Positions 43,626 through 50,845 of a DNA stretch of 64,000 bases are shown piece after piece (the first letter of the stretch is position 1; the number at the start of each line of letters is the position of its first letter). The stretch covers positions 62,001-126,000 of the forward strand of contig JAGCCO010000042.1 of NCBI GenBank assembly GCA_017651645.1, read 5' to 3'. Source of the stretch: Bacteroidales bacterium. Lineage in GTDB: Bacteria; Bacteroidota; Bacteroidia; Bacteroidales; F082. The notes beneath the pieces are model-generated. The model saw only the letters and a list, made by a program, of their open reading frames with translations. It had not been told where the DNA came from and made no database searches. The translations under genes and the position numbers were made by a program.

Positions 43626-45143
43626 TCAATTTCTGTTTTCAAGCAGATCCTTTACGGGCCTGAACTCATCCACGATGTCACGGACAATACGTTCGTTCTT
43701 CGCCTCGTTTTTGTAAGTACTTCTCCCATTAAGGCCTCGCAAAACGCCGGCTTCAGTCAAATAAGGGAAGACCTTGGCAAGGTATTTGGCAAACTGATTA
43801 TTGGCGTTGTCCTTATGGAGGATCCCCAGATCAACTAAGGCTTCGCGCAGATGCATCCACTTCCAGCCTTCGTAACGCTTAATCTCTTTGTCCTTTTTCT
43901 CCTTGCTGAGGAGAGCACGGCCAATATAGAATCCACAATGATGCAAGATTTCGTAATACTTGTTAATGGCATCCATGTTGCCTACCAATTTATCGGTGAA
44001 GATGTAAGAAAACGGGGGGCGGTGGGGTGACATGGCTTTGCGTCGCCGATAAACCGATAAGGCATCTTTGGCCGTTGCAGACGGTTCGTCTGGTTCAGCC
44101 TCCTCGAAGTCAGCGCTCTCCCTGTGTTCAATATCCTCACGGAGATAGTGGATGCGGAAGAGCAGTTCGATGATGTTGGTCAGCTCTTCTTCGCTGATTT
44201 CCTTACGGAAGGAGTTAAGGAAACGTCCAAAGCCTGCATAATGGTCTTTGATAATGTAGCTGTTGCCCAGAAAGCGGAACAACCTACTACCATGCTTCAT
44301 CTCGCCTAAGAGCTCACCTGTGGCATTGATTTCGTCATCGCAGCGGCGTGGCCATTCGTCCTCGGGTGTCGTGTTCTTTAGGTGGTTGAAATCACGAAAT
44401 GCCACATGCTGCGCCTTCACCCCTCCATACTCCGGCTCGTTGACCACGCGATCGGCCAAAAGAGTAAACTGGTCATTGTCGATTTCTCCCTTCGGCATGT
44501 CGTGAAGCTCACCCAACACTTTGGAAAGCTGCTGAAGCACCTCGCTACAGCTCCCGCAGATGGCCTTGTTTTGCTTAGCCAATGGACGAAGCATCTCACC
44601 GATGGCCTCGTTTTCAAGCGCATCGACAACCAACGCTGAGAATTTGGGCCTGTAATCCTTCCAATTCTTGGCAATCTGCTTACGGTTTCTCTCTTGAACA
44701 GAAATCAGCCTGGTCGCGTTGGTTTCGGTGTAATACGCAACTGTGCCGTTGACAGGCTTGTTTTCGGGCAACAAGGTGTACAAGTCGAGCATGAAATGCT
44801 TGGAAGGACAGTATTCGGGAACACTTTCGACAGGTTTGCCCGACTCGTCGTTGCCCACCATCCAACGGCTCACTTCATCAAACCGCTTACTCCAATCATA
44901 GAAATCCACGCCACAAGCCTCCTTGAAAGGCAGATGGTAGTTCCAACGGTCTTTCATCACCTGGAGTTTCATAAGCAGCATCTTGGCCTCAGTGGTGATG
45001 GCAAGCATCAAGGTGGTCTGCGTGTAGGTGTTGAGTACATGTTGGCAGGCATCGCACATGCCATCGATGGAGTTGAGTAAGGACAACACGTCGGAACGGT
45101 CCTGCGGTTTGTCGGATGACAGCTTCTTATATGTCATGGACAT
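43626..45143 (-). CDS. Uncharacterised 505-aa helical protein
   Basis: I do not recognise a family. The protein is mainly helical, with CDACQ near residue 31 and CGSC near 197, not enough for a confident metal site. The region after 370 is basic (SVYRRRKAMSPHRPPFSYIF, LRGLNGRSTYKNEAKNERI) and could bind nucleic acid. The minus-strand promoter candidate CAAATGTA lies within 12 bp of the ATG, so translation would be nearly leaderless. It is divergent from the M15 peptidase gene. Confidence 0.5.
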   Translation of the reverse strand: MSMTYKKLSSDKPQDRSDVLSLLNSIDGMCDACQHVLNTYTQTTLMLAITTEAKMLLMKLQVMKDRWNYHLPFKEACGVDFYDWSKRFDEVSRWMVGNDESGKPVESVPEYCPSKHFMLDLYTLLPENKPVNGTVAYYTETNATRLISVQERNRKQIAKNWKDYRPKFSALVVDALENEAIGEMLRPLAKQNKAICGSCSEVLQQLSKVLGELHDMPKGEIDNDQFTLLADRVVNEPEYGGVKAQHVAFRDFNHLKNTTPEDEWPRRCDDEINATGELLGEMKHGSRLFRFLGNSYIIKDHYAGFGRFLNSFRKEISEEELTNIIELLFRIHYLREDIEHRESADFEEAEPDEPSATAKDALSVYRRRKAMSPHRPPFSYIFTDKLVGNMDAINKYYEILHHCGFYIGRALLSKEKKDKEIKRYEGWKWMHLREALVDLGILHKDNANNQFAKYLAKVFPYLTEAGVLRGLNGRSTYKNEAKNERIVRDIVDEFRPVKDLLENRN

Positions 45144-45225
45144 GTTACAAATGTAGTATTTAAAGATGATAAAATGGACGTAACCCTAAGGTTGTCACTA
45201 TTGTTGTCCTTTGTTGTGTCCTGTG

Positions 45226-45258
45226 TTTGGACGAGGAAAACTTCGCATTTTACTTTTG
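45226..45258 (+). promoter_or_regulatory. Bacteroidota promoter for the M15 peptidase gene
   Basis: TTTG at 45226-45229, a 21-bp spacer and TACTTTTG at 45251-45258 fit the sigma-ABfr consensus. The start of transcription is expected near 45265, about 90 bp before ATG 45356. Confidence 0.75.
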
Positions 45259-45355
45259 CCATCGAAATCCAACGGGAGAAGCATCCCGGGTAGCGACGCT
45301 CGAAGGATTTCAAGAGCTAAACAAACAAATGTTGAACTTATAAAAAAGTACGCGT

Positions 45356-45895
45356 ATGAAAAATGTCATGTACACACCGCACTTCACGGCACTGGAGTTC
45401 ACCGAGAGCGCCACGGCACGGAAGTACGGCATCGAGAACCGACCTACACCCGAGGCGGTGGCGAACCTCAAGCACCTGTGCATGCACACCCTTGAGCCCC
45501 TTCGCGAGGCTCTCGGCCTGCCGGTCATCATCACCAGCGGGTTCCGTTGCAAGGCTTTGAACGACATCATCGCCCATCACTCGCACCGCAGCCAGCACCT
45601 GAATGGTCAGGCTGCCGACTTCTATGTGGGTTGGATTGCACCGCCGAAGGGACGCGGCCAGTCAGGCCCTTTGTCAGACTCAGGCATCGGCTCGTCGCCA
45701 AGGGAACGCCTCATCAAGGCCTTCCGCCTCATCATCACCAGTGAGCAGATCGACTTCGACCAGCTCATCCTCTATCCTAACTTCATCCACGTGAGCTATG
45801 TCGCGCCCGAGGCCAACCGTCACTATATCATGGTGGCGCAAGGCAACGGCAAATATGGTCGTGTATCGCGTGAGAGAGCGGTTGGATTAGTTTAG
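45356..45895 (+). CDS. Peptidase M15 (D-Ala-D-Ala carboxypeptidase-like)
   Basis: This 179-aa protein has HFTALEFTESATARKYGI, LPVIITSGFRCKALND and SQHLNGQAADFYV, the M15A/Peptidase_M15_3 pattern with zinc ligands in SxHxxGxAxD. Such small enzymes cleave peptidoglycan peptide stems; phage-lysin-like members are common in Bacteroidales. There is no signal peptide, consistent with the family. It starts a run of four plus-strand genes (M15, 177-aa protein, smalltalk, amidase-like) often seen together in Bacteroides next to polysaccharide loci. Confidence 0.85.
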   Translation: MKNVMYTPHFTALEFTESATARKYGIENRPTPEAVANLKHLCMHTLEPLREALGLPVIITSGFRCKALNDIIAHHSHRSQHLNGQAADFYVGWIAPPKGRGQSGPLSDSGIGSSPRERLIKAFRLIITSEQIDFDQLILYPNFIHVSYVAPEANRHYIMVAQGNGKYGRVSRERAVGLV

Positions 45896-46008
45896 AGTTT
45901 AGAGTCAGTGGTTAGTAGATTCAACACTGATACTCAACTCTTAACACTCAAAACTACTACAAACCATCAATTATCAATTATCAACTATCAATTATCAATT
46001 AAAAAAAT
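45888..46008. repeat. Heptad inverted-repeat region
   Basis: Left part has TTTAGAG units straight after the M15 stop; right part has ATCAATT/ATCAACT units up to the ATG at 46010. The two halves are of opposite orientation and can pair. Confidence 0.7.
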
Positions 46009-46009
46009 C

Positions 46010-46543
46010 ATGGCACAGATCAAACAAGTCGGCATTGGCCGCAAAACTTCCGGTACCATCGATGGTATCACCTATGTAACACGCAACGGCAAAACCTACG
46101 CCCGTTCAACTCCAACCATGCCTGTCAAGGCTTACAAGACTCCTGCGGCTCTGAAACGTCAGGCTGTCTTCAAGATGATTCAGATGCACTTGAAGTATCA
46201 CCTTCGCACCATCCGCCAAACTTTCACTCCCAAGGGTAATGGCTCTCCCATCAACCGCTATTATTCAGTAAACGGCAAGGCTTTGCGTCTGGCTCTCGAT
46301 GCTTTGGCCGATCAGTATCTGGCTGGCGAGGACATCACCATCACCGAGGTGGAGGCCGCCATCAGCGCCTACGCCACCGAGCATCCCACTTCCATCCGTA
46401 TCGCCTCGCTGAGTGGCTATGGCGAGGTGTTCCTCACCGGTGCCTGGCCAGCCACCATCACCCTCAATGCCAATGGCGGCGACAGCACCGTGATCATCAT
46501 CGTAACCGAAAACGGCGGTTCCAGTTCTGTCAATCCTGGGTAA
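46010..46543 (+). CDS. Uncharacterised 177-aa protein (phage-like structural type)
   Basis: ATG 46010 follows the heptad leader; an in-frame start at 45908 lies inside that repeat and is unlikely. The basic N-terminal half (VGIGRKTSGTIDGITYVTRNGKTYARSTPTMP) and Gly/Thr-rich C-terminus resemble DUF6266-like small structural or DNA-binding proteins of Bacteroidales. Function unknown. In the usual Bacteroidales arrangement a HU-like DNA-binding gene sits in this place. Confidence 0.5.
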   Translation: MAQIKQVGIGRKTSGTIDGITYVTRNGKTYARSTPTMPVKAYKTPAALKRQAVFKMIQMHLKYHLRTIRQTFTPKGNGSPINRYYSVNGKALRLALDALADQYLAGEDITITEVEAAISAYATEHPTSIRIASLSGYGEVFLTGAWPATITLNANGGDSTVIIIVTENGGSSSVNPG

Positions 46544-46580
46544 AGGGTAAAGTTTAAAGTGTAAAGTTTAAAGTGTATAG
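46543..46580. repeat. Heptad repeat, left arm beside four-helix gene
   Basis: AAAGTTTAAAGTGTAAAGTT-type units (period 7, variant of TAGAGTT), facing the right arm at 46957-47010 across the four-helix-bundle gene. Confidence 0.7.
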
Positions 46581-46584
46581 AGTG

Positions 46585-46956
46585 TTAAGGGGTTGGTAGC
46601 GCAAGGTAGGAGTTGCGTAATCCTGACAGAAGACGAGCTTCTTCTTTTATCAGCTCATCCATGTCGAGACGTTCTTTTGTGGAGATATAGTCTAAATCTT
46701 CTGCGATCTCAAATTGAGAAGAAACCTCCATCAAGGAACCAAACGCAATTTCAACGAAATGTACTTTGTCCTTAACCGAAAAACGGTTAACACCTTCAGC
46801 AATGTTAGAAGTGATTGACACCGAGGCTCTTCTCAGTTGATCGCACATAGCATAACGCTCTTCTACAGGAAACTTCTTCAGAAGACGATAAGTACTTTTA
46901 ACCACTTCCTTAGCCTTCTGATAGGCTATCAACTTTCTATAACCAAACACTTCCAT
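46585..46956 (-). CDS. Four-helix-bundle protein (S23/IVP family)
   Basis: This 123-aa protein has the family pattern FGYRKLIAYQKAKEVVKSTY, LRRASVSITSNIAEGVNRFS and ELIKEEARLLSGLRNSY (TIGR02436). Members were first seen in intervening sequences of 23S rRNA; related proteins help diversity-generating retroelements. The role of solitary chromosomal copies is unknown. It lies against the direction of the surrounding plus-strand genes, between inverted heptad arms. Confidence 0.85.
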   Translation of the reverse strand: MEVFGYRKLIAYQKAKEVVKSTYRLLKKFPVEERYAMCDQLRRASVSITSNIAEGVNRFSVKDKVHFVEIAFGSLMEVSSQFEIAEDLDYISTKERLDMDELIKEEARLLSGLRNSYLALPTP

Positions 46957-47012
46957 ACTTTACACTTTAAACTTTTTAACTTCTTTAAACTTTAAACTTT
47001 AAACTATCAACT
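46957..47012. repeat. Heptad repeat, right arm beside four-helix gene
   Basis: ACTTTAAACTTTTTAACTTC-type and TTTAAAC-repeat units, complementary to the left arm at 46543-46580. Confidence 0.7.
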
Positions 47013-47029
47013 TTAAACTTTACAAAGCA

Positions 47030-47221
47030 ATGAAAAAGCTCATTAAATTCTTCGCAAAACTATTCGCATCAAAGAACACCGATGCGACGCCTGAAGACCC
47101 TGAGCCCAATGAGAATCCCAAGAAGGAAATCTGGAAGTTCATCCTCCAGACCCTCATCAGCATCCTTACAGCGATTCTGACAGCTTTGGGAGCCTCATCC
47201 TGCGTACATCATCTGATGTAA
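47030..47221 (+). CDS. Smalltalk-type micro-protein
   Basis: This 63-aa protein has a Lys/acid-rich start and a single hydrophobic helix KFILQTLISILTAILTALGAS near residues 41-60. It matches the smalltalk family of very short Bacteroidales proteins usually found directly before an N-acetylmuramoyl-L-alanine amidase gene, as here. The role is not known; an inner-membrane partner of the amidase is a reasonable guess. Confidence 0.7.
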   Translation: MKKLIKFFAKLFASKNTDATPEDPEPNENPKKEIWKFILQTLISILTAILTALGASSCVHHLM

Positions 47222-47230
47222 ACCCTCTTT

Positions 47231-47277
47231 GTCACACAGATTTCACGGATTCCACAGATCTGTGCAGTCTGTGTGAC
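47231..47277 (+). terminator. Terminator-like hairpin after the smalltalk gene
   Basis: GTCACACAGA pairs perfectly with TCTGTGTGAC, with an inner CACAGATCTGTG palindrome. A T-rich run (TTCTTTTTC) follows. It could reduce read-through into the amidase-like gene. Confidence 0.55.
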
Positions 47278-47283
47278 TTCTTT

Positions 47284-47310
47284 TTCAATTATCAACTATC
47301 AATTAACAAA
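47284..47310. repeat. Short heptad array before the amidase-like gene
   Basis: TCAATTATCAACTATCAATT-type units directly upstream of ATG 47314, the same orientation as upstream of 46010. Confidence 0.6.
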
Positions 47311-47313
47311 GAA

Positions 47314-47661
47314 ATGCGTCAAATCAAATACATCCTAATAGATAACTGCGGGAAAAGCCGCGAACATCACTACACAGTCAACAGTAAAGGCTTCGTCATT
47401 GAAAATATCGACATCCGCAAACCCGTGAAGGTCATCGACCGTCATGTCGACCCTGATGGGTACAATAGCAGTTCCATTGTGATACGCTGCAAAGAGCTCA
47501 AAGGTCCATATTGCAGAGAAGGTCTAAAAGACCTGATCGTGGAGCTTCGCCATCACTTCCCAGAGGCCTTGATACTCGGGGTAAAGGAGATTGGTGACTA
47601 TTATATTCGAGTCTCCGACGAAATGAACCAGCTGAGAAGCGAACTATCAGACTTACCGTGA
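47314..47661 (+). CDS. Degenerate N-acetylmuramoyl-L-alanine amidase (likely inactive)
   Basis: This 115-aa protein keeps late parts of the Bacteroidales amidase_2 fold: SSIVIRCKEL (for SIGICYEGG), EGLKDLIVELRHHFPEALILGVKE (for ...LLxELKxRFPxAxILGHRD). The first zinc His (HCSAT motif) is absent, GHN has become GYN, and the GHRDL His is replaced by GVKEIG. So none of the usual zinc ligands remain. It is shorter than active members (about 140-160 aa) but still an intact open frame, which suggests a new, non-catalytic role or decay. Confidence 0.55.
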   Translation: MRQIKYILIDNCGKSREHHYTVNSKGFVIENIDIRKPVKVIDRHVDPDGYNSSSIVIRCKELKGPYCREGLKDLIVELRHHFPEALILGVKEIGDYYIRVSDEMNQLRSELSDLP

Positions 47662-47664
47662 ATT

Positions 47665-47725
47665 CGTAATAATTGACAATTGACAATCGATAGTTTAGAG
47701 TTTAGAGTTTAGAGTCAGTGGTAAG
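47665..47725. repeat. Heptad repeat array (TAGAGTT orientation)
   Basis: AATTGACAATTGACAATCGA and TAGAGTTTAGAGTTTAGAGT units between the amidase-like gene and the DUF3990 gene. Confidence 0.7.
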
Positions 47726-48211
47726 TTTAACCTCATAACTCTCCACAAATCTCAGCGCTTTAATCACCCGCGCTGTATGGAATGAAAGCTGGTCGTATGT
47801 CTTGTAGGCACGCAGCTGGAGTATGGCCGCAGCTGCATCCAAGATGCCGCTTTCATAAAGGTTCACTGTGGTAAACACGTTGTCGTTGGCAACGGGACCA
47901 AAGACCAAATCATAATCGTGTTTTGTGGCTTCCTCTTTTCTGCAACCGACCACAAAGTTGAGCCAAGCCTCATCCACGCCATGAAACTCTCTTATTTTCA
48001 AAGTCGGGTCGTTCAAAACAGCATCATCTATTTCATAAACAGACACAATAGCTTTGGCGGCTTTGGCTCTGTCTTTCTTGATACTCGCCCAATGCTCGGC
48101 CTGTTCTGCAAGGGTGGTGGTGTAAAATCCTCTTCCAAAATCGGTTCTTTCACGACCATAACGGAGCGATGGTTTATGCACCTCTACTATAGAACCGTGG
48201 TATAGTCTCAT
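47702..48211 (-). CDS. DUF3990 toxin-like protein (ART fold)
   Basis: This 169-aa protein has MRLYHGSIVEVHKPSL, RTDFGRGFYTTTLAEQAEHWA and WLNFVVGCRKE, the DUF3990 pattern. The family shares the R/H-[YF]-E layout of ADP-ribosyltransferase-like folds and is usually paired with DUF3791. It overlaps the DUF3791 gene by 4 bp (ATGA). Likely a toxin that modifies a cell component; target unknown. The 3' end lies in a heptad array. Confidence 0.75.
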   Translation of the reverse strand: MRLYHGSIVEVHKPSLRYGRERTDFGRGFYTTTLAEQAEHWASIKKDRAKAAKAIVSVYEIDDAVLNDPTLKIREFHGVDEAWLNFVVGCRKEEATKHDYDLVFGPVANDNVFTTVNLYESGILDAAAAILQLRAYKTYDQLSFHTARVIKALRFVESYEVKLTTDSKL

Positions 48212-48636
48212 TGTCTTTTTCTCTTTCGAATAAAACGGTCTATCTCATCAATGACATAACCCGTACCTTGGGTGTGCAACAAATCATAGTTATCGAACAA
48301 GAACTCATCGACATCATACTCCTTGAAAAGCGCTAACGCCTGCAATCCTCCCATCCCCTTGCTGAGGGCATATTTTTCCATGGTATAAGTGAAAAACTCA
48401 AATTCTGGCTTGGATACTTCGTAGACTATGTTTTTACGCGCTCTCTCAAACTCCTCGTAAAGTGCCTCCGAACTTAGATACCACCACTTGGCACCTTCAT
48501 TGTACAGTTCCTTATACATGGGATTGGAATAGATATAAATCAGCGCCTCATCCAGAGAGATTCGCCTTTTTTGCGATACATACTCTGCCAGACTAGATAT
48601 CTTTATTGGTACAATGTTTTCCTCGTATTTACCCAT
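48208..48636 (-). CDS. DUF3791-family protein (putative antitoxin partner)
   Basis: This 142-aa protein (SSLAEYVSQKRRISLDEALIYIYSN, WWYLSSEALYEEFERARK, FFTYTMEKYALSKGMGGLQALALF) fits DUF3791. It is helical, charged and without enzymatic motifs. Order antitoxin first, toxin second with a 4-bp overlap is the usual layout. It probably neutralises the DUF3990 protein. Confidence 0.7.
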   Translation of the reverse strand: MGKYEENIVPIKISSLAEYVSQKRRISLDEALIYIYSNPMYKELYNEGAKWWYLSSEALYEEFERARKNIVYEVSKPEFEFFTYTMEKYALSKGMGGLQALALFKEYDVDEFLFDNYDLLHTQGTGYVIDEIDRFIRKRKRQ

Positions 48637-48705
48637 GGGTAGTTGAGAGTTGACAATTGATAGTTGATAATTGACAGTTGATAGTTGAGAGTTGATAATT
48701 AAGAG
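48637..48705. repeat. Heptad repeat, left arm beside four-helix gene 2
   Basis: AGTTGAGAGTTGACAATTGA and TTGATAG/TTGACAG units, running into the 3' end of the four-helix gene. Confidence 0.75.
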
Positions 48706-49055
48706 TTTTGGTCTCCTCTTAAGGTTTTGATGATGGAGGTTAGGATTTTGATGATCTCGGTGCAGTCGGTTTCAAGTGAATCGAACAATTCATCATCAAT
48801 ATAATCGGTGGCATGAAGAAGATCAAGCCAATAATCGGTCTCGTCTGCTTCTTTTAATGCTATGCTCAGCTTGCTGAGAAAGTCGTTTCGTGACTGTGCG
48901 TTTTTGCTCTCGCGTGTGTTTGCACCTATGCTAGTGCCACAGCGAAGCAACTGTCTTGACATTACATATTCATGCTGTTCTTCATTCAAATACTTATAGC
49001 AATTAACAATCTTTATTGCAAACGCCCTACTTTTTTCCTGTATAATACTTGCCAT
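48699..49055 (-). CDS. Four-helix-bundle protein (S23/IVP family), copy 2
   Basis: This 118-aa protein (MASIIQEKSRAFAIKIVNCY, LLRCGTSIGANTRESKNAQS, YWLDLLHATDYIDDELFDSL) is nearly identical to the gene at 54860-55207. The ATG at 49055 gives the same start as that copy. It sits between heptad arms of opposite orientation and below promoter-leader copy 6. Function unknown. Confidence 0.85.
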   Translation of the reverse strand: MASIIQEKSRAFAIKIVNCYKYLNEEQHEYVMSRQLLRCGTSIGANTRESKNAQSRNDFLSKLSIALKEADETDYWLDLLHATDYIDDELFDSLETDCTEIIKILTSIIKTLRGDQNS

Positions 49056-49087
49056 AACTATCAACTAAAAACTATCAACTGTCAACT
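49056..49087. repeat. Heptad repeat, right arm beside four-helix gene 2
   Basis: ACTATCAACTAAAAACTATC and AACTGTCAACT units, complementary to 48637-48705. Confidence 0.75.
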
Positions 49088-49092
49088 CGAAG

Positions 49093-49215
49093 AACGGCTC
49101 CGCCCTGTCAGTCACATTCCGTGTTGACAAGAGCCTGATTGCAAGCGAGTTATCGAAATTGTCCCGAGAGGAAAACAACTCCAAAAACCCTATAGTTGGT
49201 TGCAAAGATAGAGAA
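49093..49215 (-). repeat. Promoter-leader repeat, copy 6
   Basis: CGGCTCCGCCCTGTCAGTCA, GTGTTGACAAGAGCCTGATT, GCAAGCGAGTTAT, AGGAAAACAACTCCAAAAA and CCCTATAGTTGGTTGCAAAG match copies 2 and 3 closely. Orientation is minus, towards the four-helix gene. Confidence 0.85.
49203..49210 (-). promoter_or_regulatory. Promoter -7 element upstream of four-helix gene 2
   Basis: CAAAGATA inside leader copy 6, TATCTTTG on the minus strand. Predicted leader about 145 nt. Confidence 0.55.
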
Positions 49216-49219
49216 TTTT

Positions 49220-49312
49220 TTAATTGAAAATTGAAAATTGAAAATTTATAGTTGAGAGTTTAGAGTTTAGGGTTTAGAGTTGGTGGTTGGATGAGAGTTG
49301 ATAGTTGAGGCT
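49220..49312. repeat. Heptad repeat array (TAGAGTT orientation)
   Basis: ATTGAAA/ATAGTTG and TTTAGAG units, between leader copy 6 and the plus-strand promoter of the DUF4143 gene. The remaining bases to 49426 contain nothing recognised. Confidence 0.7.
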
Positions 49313-49426
49313 TAACGAGTTAGCATGTATGCCTGCGGCTTTCTTGCCCTTTTTGCTTTAATATTCCCTTTTGAAGGGAATTATTATAACAAACAATCCC
49401 TCTATGAGTGAATTTTTATACAATTC

Positions 49427-49459
49427 TTGGTCTCAGGAAGGGAAAAATTTATATTTTTG
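49427..49459 (+). promoter_or_regulatory. Promoter of the AAA_14/DUF4143 gene
   Basis: TTGG at 49427-49430, 21 bp, then TATTTTTG at 49452-49459 (TAnnTTTG). The start of transcription would be near 49466, 15 bp upstream of ATG 49481. Confidence 0.65.
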
Positions 49460-49480
49460 CAACCATAAAACCGAATAAAT

Positions 49481-50656
49481 ATGGAAGAGCAAGTATTGTA
49501 TCAGGCTATGGATGAGCTTATTAAGCAGACTCCGACCACTTTTTACCGTTATATGTACTATAACATTCCCTGGCACGATCGAATGATTGGTTTGACTGGA
49601 CCTAGGGGTGTGGGTAAATCAACATTACTTTTGCAGCGCATCAAAGAGCAACAGGGGCATGGGAAATACTTGTATGTCAGTGCCGACAATCTCTACTTTA
49701 GTAACCACACCTTGGTGGACTTGGCTGATAGATTTGAATTATATGGGGGGACGCACCTCTTCATAGACAAAGTCCACAAATACCCAAATTGGTCTCGCGA
49801 ACTGAAAAACATCTATGATGGCCACCCTGCACTTCACATTGTGTTTACAGGCTCGTCGGTGCTTGACATCCTACAGGGTGAAGCCGATTTGAGCCGACGG
49901 GTGCTTTTGCGACAGATGCAGGGATTGTCGTTTCGCGAATTCCTTGAGTTTGAACATGGCATCGTCAGTCCTGTCAGGTCGCTGGAAGAGATTCTCGACA
50001 AAGACATCAAACTAGAAGGTGTTGAGCATCCGATGCCTCTCTTTCGAGACTATCTACAAAACGGTTATTATCCATTTTCGAAGGAAACGGGGTTCTACGA
50101 CAGACTTCAACGCATCGTCTCATTGACCATGGATGTAGACATACCGCAATATGCCGATTTGCGCCCTTCGACCGCACACAAACTAAAACTTCTCCTGGCC
50201 ATCATCACCAGCCTGGCGCCTTACAAGCCCAACATGTCAAAGCTGGCCGCAGAAATCGGTGTCAGCAAAAACAACATTCAGGACTATCTCGTATTACTTG
50301 AACGAGCCGGGATGATTGGCCAACTGCGCGACAGCATCAGCGGCTTGCGTCTGCTCGGAAAAGTGGAAAAGGTATACCTCGACAATCCCACGCTGATGTA
50401 TGCGTTATCGGAAGCAACGCCCGACATGGGCAATGTTAGAGAGACATTTTTCTATAACCAAATGCGAGTCAACCATGTGGTGACTTCATCCAAGAAGTCG
50501 GATTTCGAAGTCGGCAAGTACACCTTTGAAATAGGAGGCCGCAACAAAGGCTCCAAACAAATCGAAGGCATTCCTGATGCCTATGTCGTCAAGGATGAAA
50601 TCGAATCCGGTTATCTTAATGTCGTTCCGCTCTGGGCTTTTGGGTTGAATTATTGA
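49481..50656 (+). CDS. AAA_14/DUF4143 ATPase with altered Walker B
   Basis: This 391-aa protein has Walker A GLTGPRGVGKSTLLL (37-51), sensor-like VFTGSSVLDILQGEADLSRR, and a C-terminal DUF4143 nuclease-like region (KSDFEVGKYTFEIGG). The family is expanded in Bacteroidales without firm function. The usual LFIDEVHKYP has become LFIDKVHKYP: K97 replaces the catalytic Glu (codon AAA at 49769-49771), so ATP hydrolysis is probably lost while binding may remain. It is a single-gene unit with its own promoter and terminator, and it faces the ugd genes head-on. Confidence 0.8.
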   Translation: MEEQVLYQAMDELIKQTPTTFYRYMYYNIPWHDRMIGLTGPRGVGKSTLLLQRIKEQQGHGKYLYVSADNLYFSNHTLVDLADRFELYGGTHLFIDKVHKYPNWSRELKNIYDGHPALHIVFTGSSVLDILQGEADLSRRVLLRQMQGLSFREFLEFEHGIVSPVRSLEEILDKDIKLEGVEHPMPLFRDYLQNGYYPFSKETGFYDRLQRIVSLTMDVDIPQYADLRPSTAHKLKLLLAIITSLAPYKPNMSKLAAEIGVSKNNIQDYLVLLERAGMIGQLRDSISGLRLLGKVEKVYLDNPTLMYALSEATPDMGNVRETFFYNQMRVNHVVTSSKKSDFEVGKYTFEIGGRNKGSKQIEGIPDAYVVKDEIESGYLNVVPLWAFGLNY

Positions 50657-50719
50657 GATATCCGGTAGGTCCAGCAGGCATGTCATGCCGTGCAGGCACG
50701 ATGATGTACGGGAGACGGT

Positions 50720-50763
50720 AAAAAAATAGCGGCTTAGCAAATGCTAAGACCGCTGTTTTTTTA
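50720..50763. terminator. Bidirectional terminator between DUF4143 and ugd genes
   Basis: AAAAAATAGCGG-c-TTAGCA and TGCTAA-ga-CCGCTGTTTTTTT form a stem with T-runs on both strands. It serves the converging transcripts. Confidence 0.85.
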
Positions 50764-50845
50764 GTTGATAGTTGATAGTTTAGAGTTTAGAGTCTCCATG
50801 AATTCCCCCTCTCTAAACTCTAAACTCTAAACTCTAAACTAAACA
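50762..50845. repeat. Heptad inverted-repeat region between DUF4143 and ugd
   Basis: Left arm TTGATAG/TTTAGAG units, right arm TCTAAAC units (four in a row), with CTCCATGAATTCCCCC in the loop. The last part AAACTCTAAACTAAACACTA is the same as at the end of the second ugd gene (53600-53635). Confidence 0.75.

Noticed and set aside
45888..46008. Heptad arrays as a possible CRISPR array
   Set aside because: Units are 7 bp with no spacers of constant length and no cas genes are near.
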